A DNA stretch of 64,000 nucleotides. It comes from Rhabdornis inornatus. Lineage: Eukaryota; Chordata; Aves; Passeriformes; Rhabdornithidae. The DNA lies in assembly GCA_013397075.1 (NCBI GenBank), contig VWZS01002869.1, forward strand, positions 1,033,267-1,097,266. The letters run 5' to 3'. The translations under genes were made by a program, and so were the position numbers. This document shows positions 52,301 to 61,772 of this stretch, in pieces. The notes under the pieces were generated by a model. The model was not told the DNA's origin. It ran no database searches and saw only the letters and a program-made list of their open reading frames with translations. Each line of letters starts with the position of its first letter. The stretch's first letter is position 1.

Positions 52301-55300
52301 TTGACTGACCAAATGCAACAACTAAATTTTTGCAGCAGGTTTGGCAATAGGGAAAGATACTTGACAGTTGACTGGAGAAACAACTCCATACGCAGCATTA
52401 CTTCAAGAATCAGTAACTGCAAAGAGATGCACACACAGACTCACAATCAACACTCACACTGCATAATTGCTACCGCAGCAACTGTGTCCTCAGTTAATCC
52501 GAGCTGAACAACTCTGTCCCACATTTGCAGACAGCAGGGCTGCACTGCTATCAGACCACGCACTCCTAAGAAACTTACTGAGGAAGAAGCAGACAGAGGT
52601 GCTGTTGTTATGTGAGCTTCAGAACACACTGCTGGAGCTCTGCTACAGACACAAGAACTGCCTGGTGCATTTCTACCTGCAAGAGCCATTCCTCACAGCT
52701 GTCCTGCAGAGCATACAGGGCAACCACTCTGGTTTTGTCATCCACACTCGCTAGTAAGATTTCCATCAAACATCTGGAATCTGCACTACACAACTTTTTT
52801 CATCACTCTCTTCAAAGAAAGCCAACAAGACAGCACCTGTTACATCACAAATTCTTCTTATTTTGGCTTAAGGAATGCACCAGCTGTTCAAACTAACAAC
52901 AACTCGTGAAGAGCAAGCAAGAATTAAGAATGTATCTTATTTATACTCATATTTACATGGATTTTGTCCAGTAGGGAAAAAAAAACAAGATTCACATTCT
53001 CGGAGGGCTTTTTTTTCTGGGGTTAGATCATTTCACCTTTGCAGCATAGGGCTGAAATGCACAAAATATCCATCAAAACTAAAAATACCCCAAGTGAGTT
53101 TTAGGTGGGTAATATCCAACTACATGTATATGGAAACTGCACAATTCCTTATCATGGAGAGAAAGTACTGTCAAGACATTCATAAGATGGAGAACTGCAG
53201 ATTAGGAGACAGAGGGATACCACTGAAATGTATTGATTTATCTGCTCACTGACTAAATGAAGAACCAACAATTCTTTTGCAAGCAGTAGAAGGAGATAGG
53301 AACAGGCAAACGTTAATCCATGACGCCCCAGTGACTTCCAAGGGAGACAACAATATAGTGATGTAAACCAGAGTTCAACCCCATAATTAAGAGTCCCACA
53401 TCACTTATTTCTGAATGTAGGCTGCTCTATAATATAGCTATCAGGAAGCAGAGATCATGAAGTGCCAGGCACACACAAAAAAGACTTTCCAAAGTGCTCC
53501 ATTGTTTCAGGCAGCACCCCATTTCATCTGCATCACTATACTGCAACTTCATTGATCGTTTATTCACACAAGGTTGCTTAGCTACTACACCTGCAAAGAA
53601 CAGGAAAGAAACTCAGGCCTAGATACTATACACTTTTTAGAGCCCCAAAGTTCAGATGTGACCTTGGCTCAGAACCCAACGTTAAAAGTAGTGATGTAGT
53701 TCAACACTGGTCTCCAACTTACCACATTTTTGAAGTCATCCTCTGCTTCATCGAATTTTCCTTGCTTAAGCAGTAAGTGTCCTCTCTGTAATCTTGCCTG
53801 AAATGAAACATAACTTTTTATTTAGAAATGGGAATTGAGCAAAGTATGAACACAAGTTTCATTTTAGTATAGATAACAAGCTGAAACAGAGATCATGGCA
53901 CTCATTCTTTGTCTTTTTAATTTAATGATGTTCTTATAAGGCCTCTTTAAGGCAAAGGACTGCTCTGCACCAGAACAGAGGGACAAAAGGCAGACAATTT
54001 TAATGGAAAGAACTCACTTGAGAAGTTTCACAAATCAAAGTGAATGTGACTTTACACCACTCTCCTGATTATAACTACTTACAGATCAAGTAAACAGCAG
54101 AAATAATGAACAATAAATAATTCCCACATTTAATCATTTCATTAATCTCCCAGAGTAATAGAAGCTATGTAAAAAGACAAGTCAATTTCAAGTCAAGAAG
54201 ACTTCAATTTATAATATTTTCATACAACAGTGAATTTAACATTTGTTCCTTTATTATCAACTACACAGGACATGCCACTGCCCACAAAAAAGGGAGGTGA
54301 GAGAATCAGTTGGAGAGGACTCCAGCATCAGTTTCCAACTAGTGAGGCAGTCTCCATATAGTACACAGAATCAAGAAAGGGGTAAGCAAATCAAAACTTG
54401 TAACAGTCACACAAGAATGCAGTGAGATTAGGACAGTTCTTGTGGAGAACGGATACCTCAAATCTAATGCAGATTAAGAGAAAAAAACCCCAGAGGCATT
54501 TGTATCCTCTCTTCTCCCTGTCCCAAATGGCAAAGCCTTGGTGAACAACCGAATAACCATGAGTGAGAGAAATGTTTAGTACAAATCCATGAACTTAGTA
54601 AAACTAGTAGTTGTTCAAATATCTGTCTAGACTATACTCAGCATAGTTGCAAATTAAGGCACATGCACCACTGCTATTACTTTATCCACTTTAAAGCTCT
54701 CTGAGGGATAATGTATTCTCTATTCCTGTTGAGCAAAGTCTCAAAAAACACCCAAATGTTCTTGGAAGCAGGTTTTTCCTTTACACTTGAACAATCTTCA
54801 GTTCCAGTAATACTTACTGATGTGAAGTCCTGCTTTAATTCAACCACTTTACTTAAATCACGAATTGCTGCTTTAGATTTGCCCATGGCTAAGTACACTG
54901 TGGCTCTTCTGTAATAAGCAATGTAGTTCTCAGAGTCTCCCTCTGCAAATGAACAAACAGTAATCAGAACACTATTTCAAAGCTACCAAAATTTCTGGTA
55001 CAGTGGAACTGTAATGACTATATATGTATCATTTGACTTTTAAGCCACTGGAAACAATGGTATTCATTAATAAGACAAAAATTTGCAATATCACGCAAGC
55101 AGTATTTTCTACGCAGTTTAATTATTTAACAATAAAGATTACAGAAACACTGTAAATGGCAAATAATTGAGAGTGAAGATCAAATATGCATGTGTTCTTC
55201 AGCTTTATACAGCAAAACGGCCCCTATGTAGTAATGCTTCGCCCCCAACTGCAGACCTACATTTGAAAGCACATTAATTCATCATTTTCCAGCCCAGATG

Positions 55301-58300
55301 CTGATCACCATATCAGATAAATGTAAATATTCCCGAAATTACTAACATGTTAGTGCAATATCAACACAAACACAAACTCTTTATTGTTGCGGCGCTTTAG
55401 TTTAATTTTATTGTAAGTTGATTCTTCCCCTGTTGTTACAATGGTTTGTCCCCACTTTCTTCCCCTAAAGTTGGTCTGCCCCAGGTCCCCCTTTCCCGCC
55501 TTTGCCCTATCACGCCACCCCAAACCTCTCCCTAGTCCCTGTCACTCCCCGCCGGCTCCTCCCAAACCTCCAGAATGTTCCCTGTCCCTCAACCCCAAGC
55601 CACACCTAAGCCCTTGTCAATCCGCCCTGACCCATCCCCGAGTTCCAGAAAGTTCGCTGCCCATTACCCTGTTCTGTGTACTTGATTTGTTGAGGTTTGA
55701 TGTACCCCACCCCGTTGGAAGTTAATTGGAAGTTTGAATTGTAATCCCCTCCCTTCACTCCTCCCACGGTGTCCCCTGATTGGGCATTGTTTCGTTCCCT
55801 CCCCTTGGACCACCCCCATCCTTAAGTTGTTGTCAGCTCCTTCCCTTTGCCTTCAGTGGATCCCTCTCCCCCCACCGCGTTGCTCCTTGTGACCCACTCC
55901 TAATAAACCTTTGGATTCGCTGAAGGACTTGCTCTCTGCCCTTTACTCTCCCTGGATGTGTGACGCTACCCGAAGGCTCTTGAGCCTTAGCTGCACTCCC
56001 TGTGGAAAACCTTGTGTGAGGCAGCCCACTCGTGCTACAGAGCCCGCCCTCGTGGGCTGGCCGGTGTGTGCGTGCAGTGGACGTTTAAAGGGTGGACTGC
56101 GTCACTTTATATAGCTCATTGAAATATCAGCAATTTCTTTCTTTAGTAATGAAGTGGGCACCAACATTCCCTCTCACCAGCAGACAAACGCACGCACACT
56201 ATCAAATCATGAAGGCTAACTTTGGGGCCCACACATTTCATGTTGTCTCCTGGTCAAAATTCCAAGATCCAGTGATTTTACCACTGTCCAAGCTAGCACA
56301 TACACCTATACAAGAGGCAAACATCAGTCTCTGAAAACAAGAATAATACTCTTAACATTCTTCTCTATGCAGTACTTCACAAAAACAGGTGACAGTTACT
56401 GTGGGCTCTCAAGGAAAAGAAACTTCCATCACCAAAACAACCCAATGTTGGAAGACAGGAAACCTTTTACTATGCCATTAAAAAAATAATAATCAATCCA
56501 GAATTTGCAGACAGGAACATCCATATCTGAAGAACAGAAGTAGTATTTTTCATCCTCACATCATTTGAGGTTAAAGTTGAACTTCAAAATAAATGGAAGA
56601 AATAGCACCACCAATAATCTTATGATCAGCAACCAAGTTTCATAGCTGGCCACCTCCATTAACAAAACACTAGTTCAGCTCTCACTGAGAAAACTATCTG
56701 CTCCCTTCCTCCACAATATCTTGGTGAAAATGCTTATCTCCAGAGTTGAAATTTAGTAGAAACTCCCATGCTATATGCCTCTTTGTGTGTCAGCCTTATA
56801 AACATCAAATAAATTCAACTGTTACTACCCTTAAAAAAAAAAAAAGCAGCATTGAGTCCTAAACGTGACGGCTAGGTACAAATCGACAGCTGAAATTAAG
56901 GAACTTTACTAATACACAAAGGATGAAAGGTAGGGAAGAGCTAACATAGAAAGAACATTCCAGCACCAGATGATTATCTGCCAGATAGTTTTGCTTCAGT
57001 ACTCCAACAGTAATGAACAGCAACTGACACTTACCCTGATAGAAAGCATAAACTGGGATTGAAGAAAGAGTTGAAAAATTAACTGAAGAGAGGTAATAAG
57101 GACAGTATCTTTCTTCTATTCTAGATGTTTGCAAAAAAAAACAAATATACACTGGCTGAGGCAAGACAAAGACCTATTTACCCCACAGTCTACAACAATG
57201 CAGAACAGCCAGGAAAGAATTCTTATCTCCTCACAAGCACAGTTGGCAAACCATGCTTAAATCTTTTAAAAAAGGCAAAATCCAAAGAAGTCTGATGTAA
57301 AGAGGCAATCAGGCTAAAATCAGCAGCCAGCTAAGAATCCCATAAAGGTCACAACTGACGTGGTCAAACCATATTTCTACAAGCTGCTCGACCAGAGCTC
57401 GCAAAGCAGTGGTTTCACCCATGCAGGCACTTCATACCACTGCTGCCTCTACAGCATCACCAGGAACTGCACAGCCACACACTGAACTGATCTCCTCATC
57501 AAATCCAAGTTCAAGTTTGCCAACCAACAATAAAGGAAAAAAAATAAAATCACAGAGAAATGCTTTGGCAGCAACACACAAACCAAAGGAGTAACAGACT
57601 GCCTCTAGGTGGAACAAGGAGCTTCCATAACAGGAAAAAAAGAGAAGTTCCATGCTCCATTCTCTTTATATAAGGGAAGTTGATCTTGGAGAATGCAAAG
57701 AAAATATTAATAACTCAGAAACAACCAATGTTTCATCTACAGCTCACTATTAAACCAAGGCATAAACAAAAAAGTATCAATAGTACAACTCATCAATGGA
57801 TAACATCTTAGTAATATTGTTTTCATAGAGAAAAAAATGCACTTGTACACATTATAACACAGTCCAACAAATTAAAACCACACCATGCAATTAAGAAACT
57901 GTAGTGTTAATTGACACTGCTCTTTACTGGTGCTGTCTCTATGCTTCAATTAAAGGATTTTAATCAGCTAAGTTACTTTAAAATCCTTGAAAGCAAACAT
58001 TTAACTTCTCCGTTTGTTGAAAATGCAGAACACCAAACAAGAAAGAACTCACTCATTGACTACAATTTTGCTCTCCACTGCCAATTCAGTATCTCAAACT
58101 TGCAGCATCAGTTTCACTGAGATATCACCTACTTCGAGATTTAATTAGGAGAAAGTAAGGAGAGCAACTATTTTAAACATTGATTTTTTTACGGCACTAG
58201 ATAGGAGAAAGCATGGTTAAAGTCAGCCTTTCAAAGACATACTTGTACTTTGAAAAACATCATAAAGATGAAACCTGATCTTGATGGGATTAGCCAGACA

Positions 58301-58722
58301 GGGAATACCTCATCAAATAATATCAGAATCAATTATAATTCCTTTCATGTAGCTAGCTTCTAGAACAACAGTGACTTAGACATTTATGTATCATGTAGTT
58401 AATTTAACAGTTTTCTTTTATCAAAACCAAAGCATAAATATTCTACTGCATCTCTGCTGGCTTCTGTCCAAACTGCTGTATAAAGACACCCCAACTTCTG
58501 TGACTCATGGAATGCAATTTGCAAGAAAGCAGGATATTTAATGAAGCAAATAGTGAGAAAAACCCACCCAAAGGTATTTCAGTACAAGAGTTACCTCTCT
58601 GAGATACACACCTATAGCCGCATGAAAGTGAGACAAAGCATCCGCCAGCTGTCCAGCAGCCAATAATTTCTTCCCCATTTCGAGTTGTTTTTCTACTTCT
58701 GCATTTATTCCACATTCAGCTC
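37194..58722 (-). CDS. DNAJC3: DnaJ homolog subfamily C member 3 (P58IPK/ERdj6), exons 2-12
   Basis: DNAJC3 is an ER-lumenal co-chaperone. Its TPR array binds unfolded clients and its C-terminal J domain stimulates the BiP ATPase. It was also described as an inhibitor of PERK and PKR and is induced by the unfolded-protein response. Exons in transcript order: 58612-58722, 54818-54942, 53723-53797, 47977-48129, 46690-46871, 44657-44776, 42800-42905, 42582-42702, 38691-38823, 37783-37931, 37194-37351. They total 1,433 nt (477 residues plus stop), all with GT-AG introns and matching phases. An exon 1 of about 82 nt would give about 504 residues, the human length. Exon 1 with the start codon and signal peptide was not found and should lie beyond 64000. 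The gene is convergent with UGGT2. Confidence 0.96.
37783..37931 (-). CDS. DNAJC3: DNAJC3 exon 11 (J domain with HPD)
   Basis: Encodes NARKQEIIKAYRKLASQWHP, then DNFQSEEEKKKAEKKFIDIA and AAKEVLTDP. The HPD tripeptide (plus 37868-37876) is the motif every J domain needs to stimulate Hsp70. Acceptor ATCCAG, donor GTAATG. Confidence 0.98.
38691..38823 (-). CDS. DNAJC3: DNAJC3 exon 10
   Basis: Encodes AIKDYETAQANSENDQQIRE, then GLERAQRMLKQSQKRDYYKI and LGVK. It joins the last TPR helix to J-domain helix I (DYYKILGV). The acceptor is AAAAG and the donor GTGAGA. An upstream in-frame open stretch in the intron is not part of the protein, as exon 9 phase shows. Confidence 0.97.
41880..42037 (+). mobile_element. 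CR1 LINE 3'-end fragment
   Basis: Sense-orientation CR1 3' UTR with CTCTGGAGGTATTTAAAAG, GGGGACATGGTTTAGTGGTG, GTTGGACTTGATAATCTTAG and AGGTCATTTCTATCACTC, ending in a degenerate octamer tail. Similar sequence may extend further 5' to about 41780. Confidence 0.85.
42582..42702 (-). CDS. DNAJC3: DNAJC3 exon 9
   Basis: Encodes NQQPTEAIKLCTEVLQLEPT then NVNALKDRAEAYLLEDMYEE, a TPR unit matching human EAIRVCSEVLQMEPDNVNAL. Phase 0 at its start. Acceptor TCTAG, donor GTACAG. Confidence 0.97.
42800..42905 (-). CDS. DNAJC3: DNAJC3 exon 8
   Basis: Encodes YEDAISKYESVMKTEPEVPI then YSTRAKERICHCLSK, a TPR unit matching human YTDATSKYESVMKTEP. Acceptor AAACAG, donor GTAATT. The intron to exon 9 is only 97 bp, the shortest in the window. 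Confidence 0.97.
43883..44372 (-). mobile_element. CR1 LINE fragment
   Basis: About 490 bp resembling the reverse complement of a CR1 3' region. It starts at the degenerate tail TCACAGAATAGCTGAAATTGG. Further in it contains AATCATCTGGTCTAATCCCA, TTCACTGGACCTTCTCAGTA and TCCTGCACTGGGGAGCCCAG. It is the longest CR1 piece seen here. Confidence 0.85.
44657..44776 (-). CDS. DNAJC3: DNAJC3 exon 7
   Basis: Encodes EVRECLKLDQDHKQCFSLYK then QVKKLNKQIESAEEFIREG, the TPR region matching human EVRECLKLDQDHKRCFAHYK. Acceptor AAAAG, donor GTGAGT. Confidence 0.97.
46690..46871 (-). CDS. DNAJC3: DNAJC3 exon 6
   Basis: Encodes VCVWDAELRELRAECYIKEG, then EPSKAISDLKAAAKLKNDNT and EAFYKISRIYYQLGDHELSL, two TPR helical pairs. 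Acceptor CTCAAG, donor GTAATT. Confidence 0.97.
47977..48129 (-). CDS. DNAJC3: DNAJC3 exon 5
   Basis: Encodes LKSNPSNNEEKEAQTQLMKS then DELQRLHSQALSAYQQEDYE and AAISLLDEILA. It corresponds to human LKSNPSENEEKEAQSQLIKS, the linker between TPR subdomains I and II. Phase 0 at both ends. Acceptor TTTGCAG, donor GTAAGT. Confidence 0.97.
48130..53722 (-). other. DNAJC3 intron 4 (5.6 kb)
   Basis: Mostly AT-rich intronic sequence. The one notable island is the GC-richer protein-like stretch at about 52440-52860, described separately. No transposon recognised. Confidence 0.65.
52440..52860 (-). pseudogene. Possible broken coding remnant, source unknown
   Basis: A locally GC-richer island inside an AT-rich intron. 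On the minus strand, protein-like reading is broken over different frames: an upstream piece with AVLLAFFEESDEKSCVVQIP, a piece with ILLASVDDKTRVVALYALQD (52608-52793) and a piece with QMWDRVVQLGLTEDTVAAVA (52447-52689). The patterns are loosely WD40-like, but I cannot name a parent gene. The plus strand also has a 95-codon open frame (52467-52754), so even the orientation is uncertain. It could be a decayed retrocopy or chance. Confidence 0.25.
53723..53797 (-). CDS. DNAJC3: DNAJC3 exon 4
   Basis: Encodes ARLQRGHLLLKQGKFDEAED then DFKNV, a TPR unit matching human ARLQRGHLLLKQGKLDEAED. 75 nt, phase 0 at both ends. Acceptor TTTCAG, donor GTAAGT. Confidence 0.97.
54818..54942 (-). CDS. DNAJC3: DNAJC3 exon 3
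   Basis: Encodes GDSENYIAYYRRATVYLAMG then KSKAAIRDLSKVVELKQDFT, TPR repeats 1-2 (human NYIAYYRRATVFLAMGKSKA). Acceptor TTTGCAG, donor GTAAGT. Open sequence runs on past the donor but is intronic. Confidence 0.97.
55385..56104 (+). mobile_element. 720-bp solo LTR with perfect 6-bp target-site duplication
   Basis: Begins TGTTGCGGCGC and ends GACTGCGTCA (TG...CA). The flanking hexamers are identical: CTTTAT at 55379-55384 and 56105-56110. This is the signature of integrase-mediated retroviral insertion followed by LTR-LTR recombination; 6-bp duplications are usual for class II (ERVK-like) elements. It is GC- and C-rich, with a degraded TATA region (CTTAAG at 55821) and AATAAA at 55902-55907. 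It is related to the LTR at 18141-18860 (shared GTAAGTTGATT, GGTCTGCCCCAGGTC and the CCTCGTGGGCT near the 3' end), but many differences show they are not recent copies. It is antisense to DNAJC3. Confidence 0.95.
55538..55690 (+). repeat. 75-bp tandem duplication in LTR U3
   Basis: Two imperfect copies whose GTCA(A/C)TCC cores begin at 55541 and 55616, a 75-bp period. Each is followed about 30 bp later by CCAGAA(A/T)GTTC. It corresponds to the duplication at the same place in the LTR at 18141-18860. Confidence 0.65.
58612..58722 (-). CDS. DNAJC3: DNAJC3 exon 2
   Basis: Encodes AECGINAEVEKQLEMGKKLL then AAGQLADALSHFHAAI, the mature N-terminus after the signal peptide and the first TPR (human AECGVNADVEKHLELGKKLL). 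Acceptor TTTTAG, donor GTGTGT. The first codon (Gly) is split with exon 1. Confidence 0.97.
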
Positions 58723-58847
58723 CTAAAAGAAAACCAAAAAGATCGAGGTTTTGGATTATACACCAGTTTGACTATGGCAAACACATACACTGATAATACA
58801 ATACATGTAACAAACCATTATTCATAGAGGCAGAAGTCACATCTTCC

Positions 58848-58915
58848 TGTACTTTAGGTAATCTCAGAGGTCTTTTCCAACCTAAGGGATTCTGAGATTC
58901 TGTAAAGCACCCTGC
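58848..58915 (+). mobile_element. CR1 LINE 3' tail fragment
   Basis: Short piece with GGTAATCTCAGAGGTCTTTT, CCAACCTAAGG and two degenerate ATTCTGAG octamers, the typical very 3' end of CR1. It begins about 125 bp upstream (transcript sense) of exon 2. Confidence 0.7.
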
Positions 58916-61713
58916 AGCCTAATAACCTCATAGCATGTCCCAATTAGGATGTGTCAAAGCACACAAGACTCTGCTTTGCACCCCATGGTGATAAGGCACC
59001 AAATACGCATCTATGTGTTCAGTAACATACTCCGACTTTCAATTTCAGAAGAACCTGGAAAGCACTCGTAACACACGCAGCAATTACACAAAGGCTCTAA
59101 GTTAAAATTCATTACCCTGATGATAACTTAATACTTAACTGAGAACTGTTTGGCTACGTAAGAGATTGGCTTCTCATCTACTGCACTTTTGTCTCATCTT
59201 CATAATTTCCAGGGCAAACTTCTACAGAACTGCAAGTTTTGACAATTACAATTGTCACTCCTTTTCCCTTTAACCAGTAGCACAAAAACCATACTAAAGT
59301 GGTAAGTCGTTGAAGTGTCAGTTTGAGTTTAAAGCTAATAATTTGCTGCTGCTCAATCAACAGAGAAAGACTATGGTTGAGAAGAAATGAGCAGTCAAGT
59401 GCAAGTACATGCAGTACATGCACCAAGTCAGCAACAGCTTTTTCGTGCTTCCTGCAGTCTTCAGATCAGGGCAGAATTTCACTACAAATTACCCACCATC
59501 TTATGACTATTAAAAAACTTTCACACTAGAAAAAATTTCATTTATTAAGACGATACCATATGCCTACATTTAAGCAAGGTAATACATTGAAATCCTGAAA
59601 AAGCCTATTACATTAAAACCCAATGATAACTTATTTCACTCAGGTTTTGCACTGAGCTCATTCAGATAGGCATTTTAAATACAAAAATGCCGCAGCACTT
59701 CAAAGTTGTTTCTTAGAATCCAAATAAAAATGTTACAGTACAACTGATTTGAAATATATCCATTGGATATATACATCCAATATATATCCAAACTTCTCAC
59801 ACTGAAAGGTGGTTAAACAACAACATATTTGTAATGAATGAACAGTAATTTCTTATCACCAAATCATCATGATTTTACATGTAGGCGCTCTCAACACCCA
59901 GGATCTTAATTTAATTTTTCTTTTCTACTCTATTATACAGTTCGTAATTCTTTTAATTCCACATTAGAAGAAAATCCTTGAGCTGCCTATACTAAAATGA
60001 ACAAAATCCCCTCTGCATCCACTAGAGAAAGTTCTATCTGCTAAAAGATTGAAAATAATTCAGCAAGCTGGATTCAAGGGCTTCAACTCAATTATTTGTT
60101 TTAGAACAATGCTGGAAAATAACTTATTTTATTAATGGAAATTACTTCATGAACTCCCAAATTTCCAGTGAATATTTTTTGTTTAAGTAGATGGAGTTAA
60201 AATTGCCTACATGATAAATAATTCTTATTTGAGGATCTTACTAAATGATTCATTTTAAAGTCAATTCTAGGTATGTAAAAAATCTATTCTATTTTATGTG
60301 AATGCCCAATTTGCAGCAAAAAAGGACTTCTTCCTTGTTCATTTTGCTTTGCTTAAAGCTTCAATCATCAAGTAGTCCAGTGTCCTTAAAAATGACAAAA
60401 TAAGCATTAGAAACACAACGAAAAAACTCAGAATTGGAAAAAAAACCCTCACCACAAATTTATCTGACATTGTAAGTATGCTAGCAGTAAAGCAGGTATC
60501 ATACTATATGCAGACTGAAGTATTTAACATGACCTAATACCAAGTCAAAACTCTGAAGTTTCATCCCTCCTGTGTTTCCCCACACACAAACACCTGAAAT
60601 CTTTCAAAACTTGTCAGTTGAGAGAGGTATCCTAGAATTCGGCTATAAATTACTCTTTGAAGAACTTTCCATCTACCTAAATATGGCATTCCATTCCCAC
60701 AGTCTCAAGCATTCTTGTTTTACATTCCATCACATCAGGATAGCTCCAAGAATACATTTTTCCACAGTAAGATGTATCTACACAATTTGGTGTCTTTCAA
60801 ACACATGTGTTTTTCACAACACACGTTGTTGTGTTTCAGTTTTAGAGTTACATAATTCTTTGGGTGGAAGAGCCATCTTTTTCCTTGAAAATAATGAAGA
60901 CAATCAAACAAATGGAAAGGTGCCCACTGCTAGCCAACAAGTAATAAAAGTAGAAGCAACATGGATAAATAAAGAAACAAATTGTGAAGTCCTGTAGATT
61001 TCCTGTAGAATGAGACTAATTATATGTGACATACATTAAACCATATATTAAACCTCAGCTCTGCAGGATGCTGAACATCATAAATCAGTGCATGAATCTC
61101 CAGAAGCAGTCTGGATCATCAGCCTAACCACGATGAAAAGTGACATTCACCATAACTACTCAGGAACACTCTGCACTGACCTGATAGCTGGGCTGTTTAT
61201 TCACAGAAATATACTGCTTATTCATTTTCTGGCTGTAGGCAAACAATTACTCTAACTAAAGGAGCCCACAGTAGACATCTGAAAACTGATAACATAAGCA
61301 TTGGAGTCCAAGGACTCAAATTCTCTGCAATCTATCCAGGTACCTATGTACTCGCTGGTCTGGGAATGAACCTAAGAATTAAAGTGCAGCTGGAGCATAA
61401 AACCCATCAAACCTCACTCCACAGAGCTCTTTTCAACAGATACATAAAGGTGAGCTGGATACCACAGGCCCAGTTGAAGAAGCTCTGCTTCCACCAAGAC
61501 ACTAAATTTACCCAAGAGATATGCAAGCTTACCATTTATTTTTAAAAACTTCCATGTATTTTAATTTGCATATAATTTCTAAAGACTGCCTAAATGTCAA
61601 CTATTCACCTTGGGCCTCAAACAACCATACACATGAGCTCAGCTTTTAAATCAAATCAAGTCAAATATTCTGGATAAATTCAGAGCCTGTAGTCCTTGTG
61701 CTGGGGCAAGAGT

Positions 61714-61714
<1 letters not shown>

Positions 61715-61767
<53 letters not shown>
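61715..61767. repeat. 53-bp poly-A tract
   Basis: Uninterrupted run of 53 A. No retrotransposed coding sequence could be recognised on its 5' side. Confidence 0.9.

Positions 61768-61772
<5 letters not shown>

Larger units (their letters stand above)
54943..58611 (-). other. DNAJC3 intron 2 (3.7 kb)
   Basis: Holds the 720-bp plus-strand solo LTR at 55385-56104. The rest (56.1-58.6 kb) is AT-rich with no recognisable element. Confidence 0.7.

Noticed and set aside
60572..60997. 141-codon plus-strand open frame in DNAJC3 intron 1
   Set aside because: Composition is intron-like, no domain recognised, and nothing links it to the downstream poly-A as a retrocopy.
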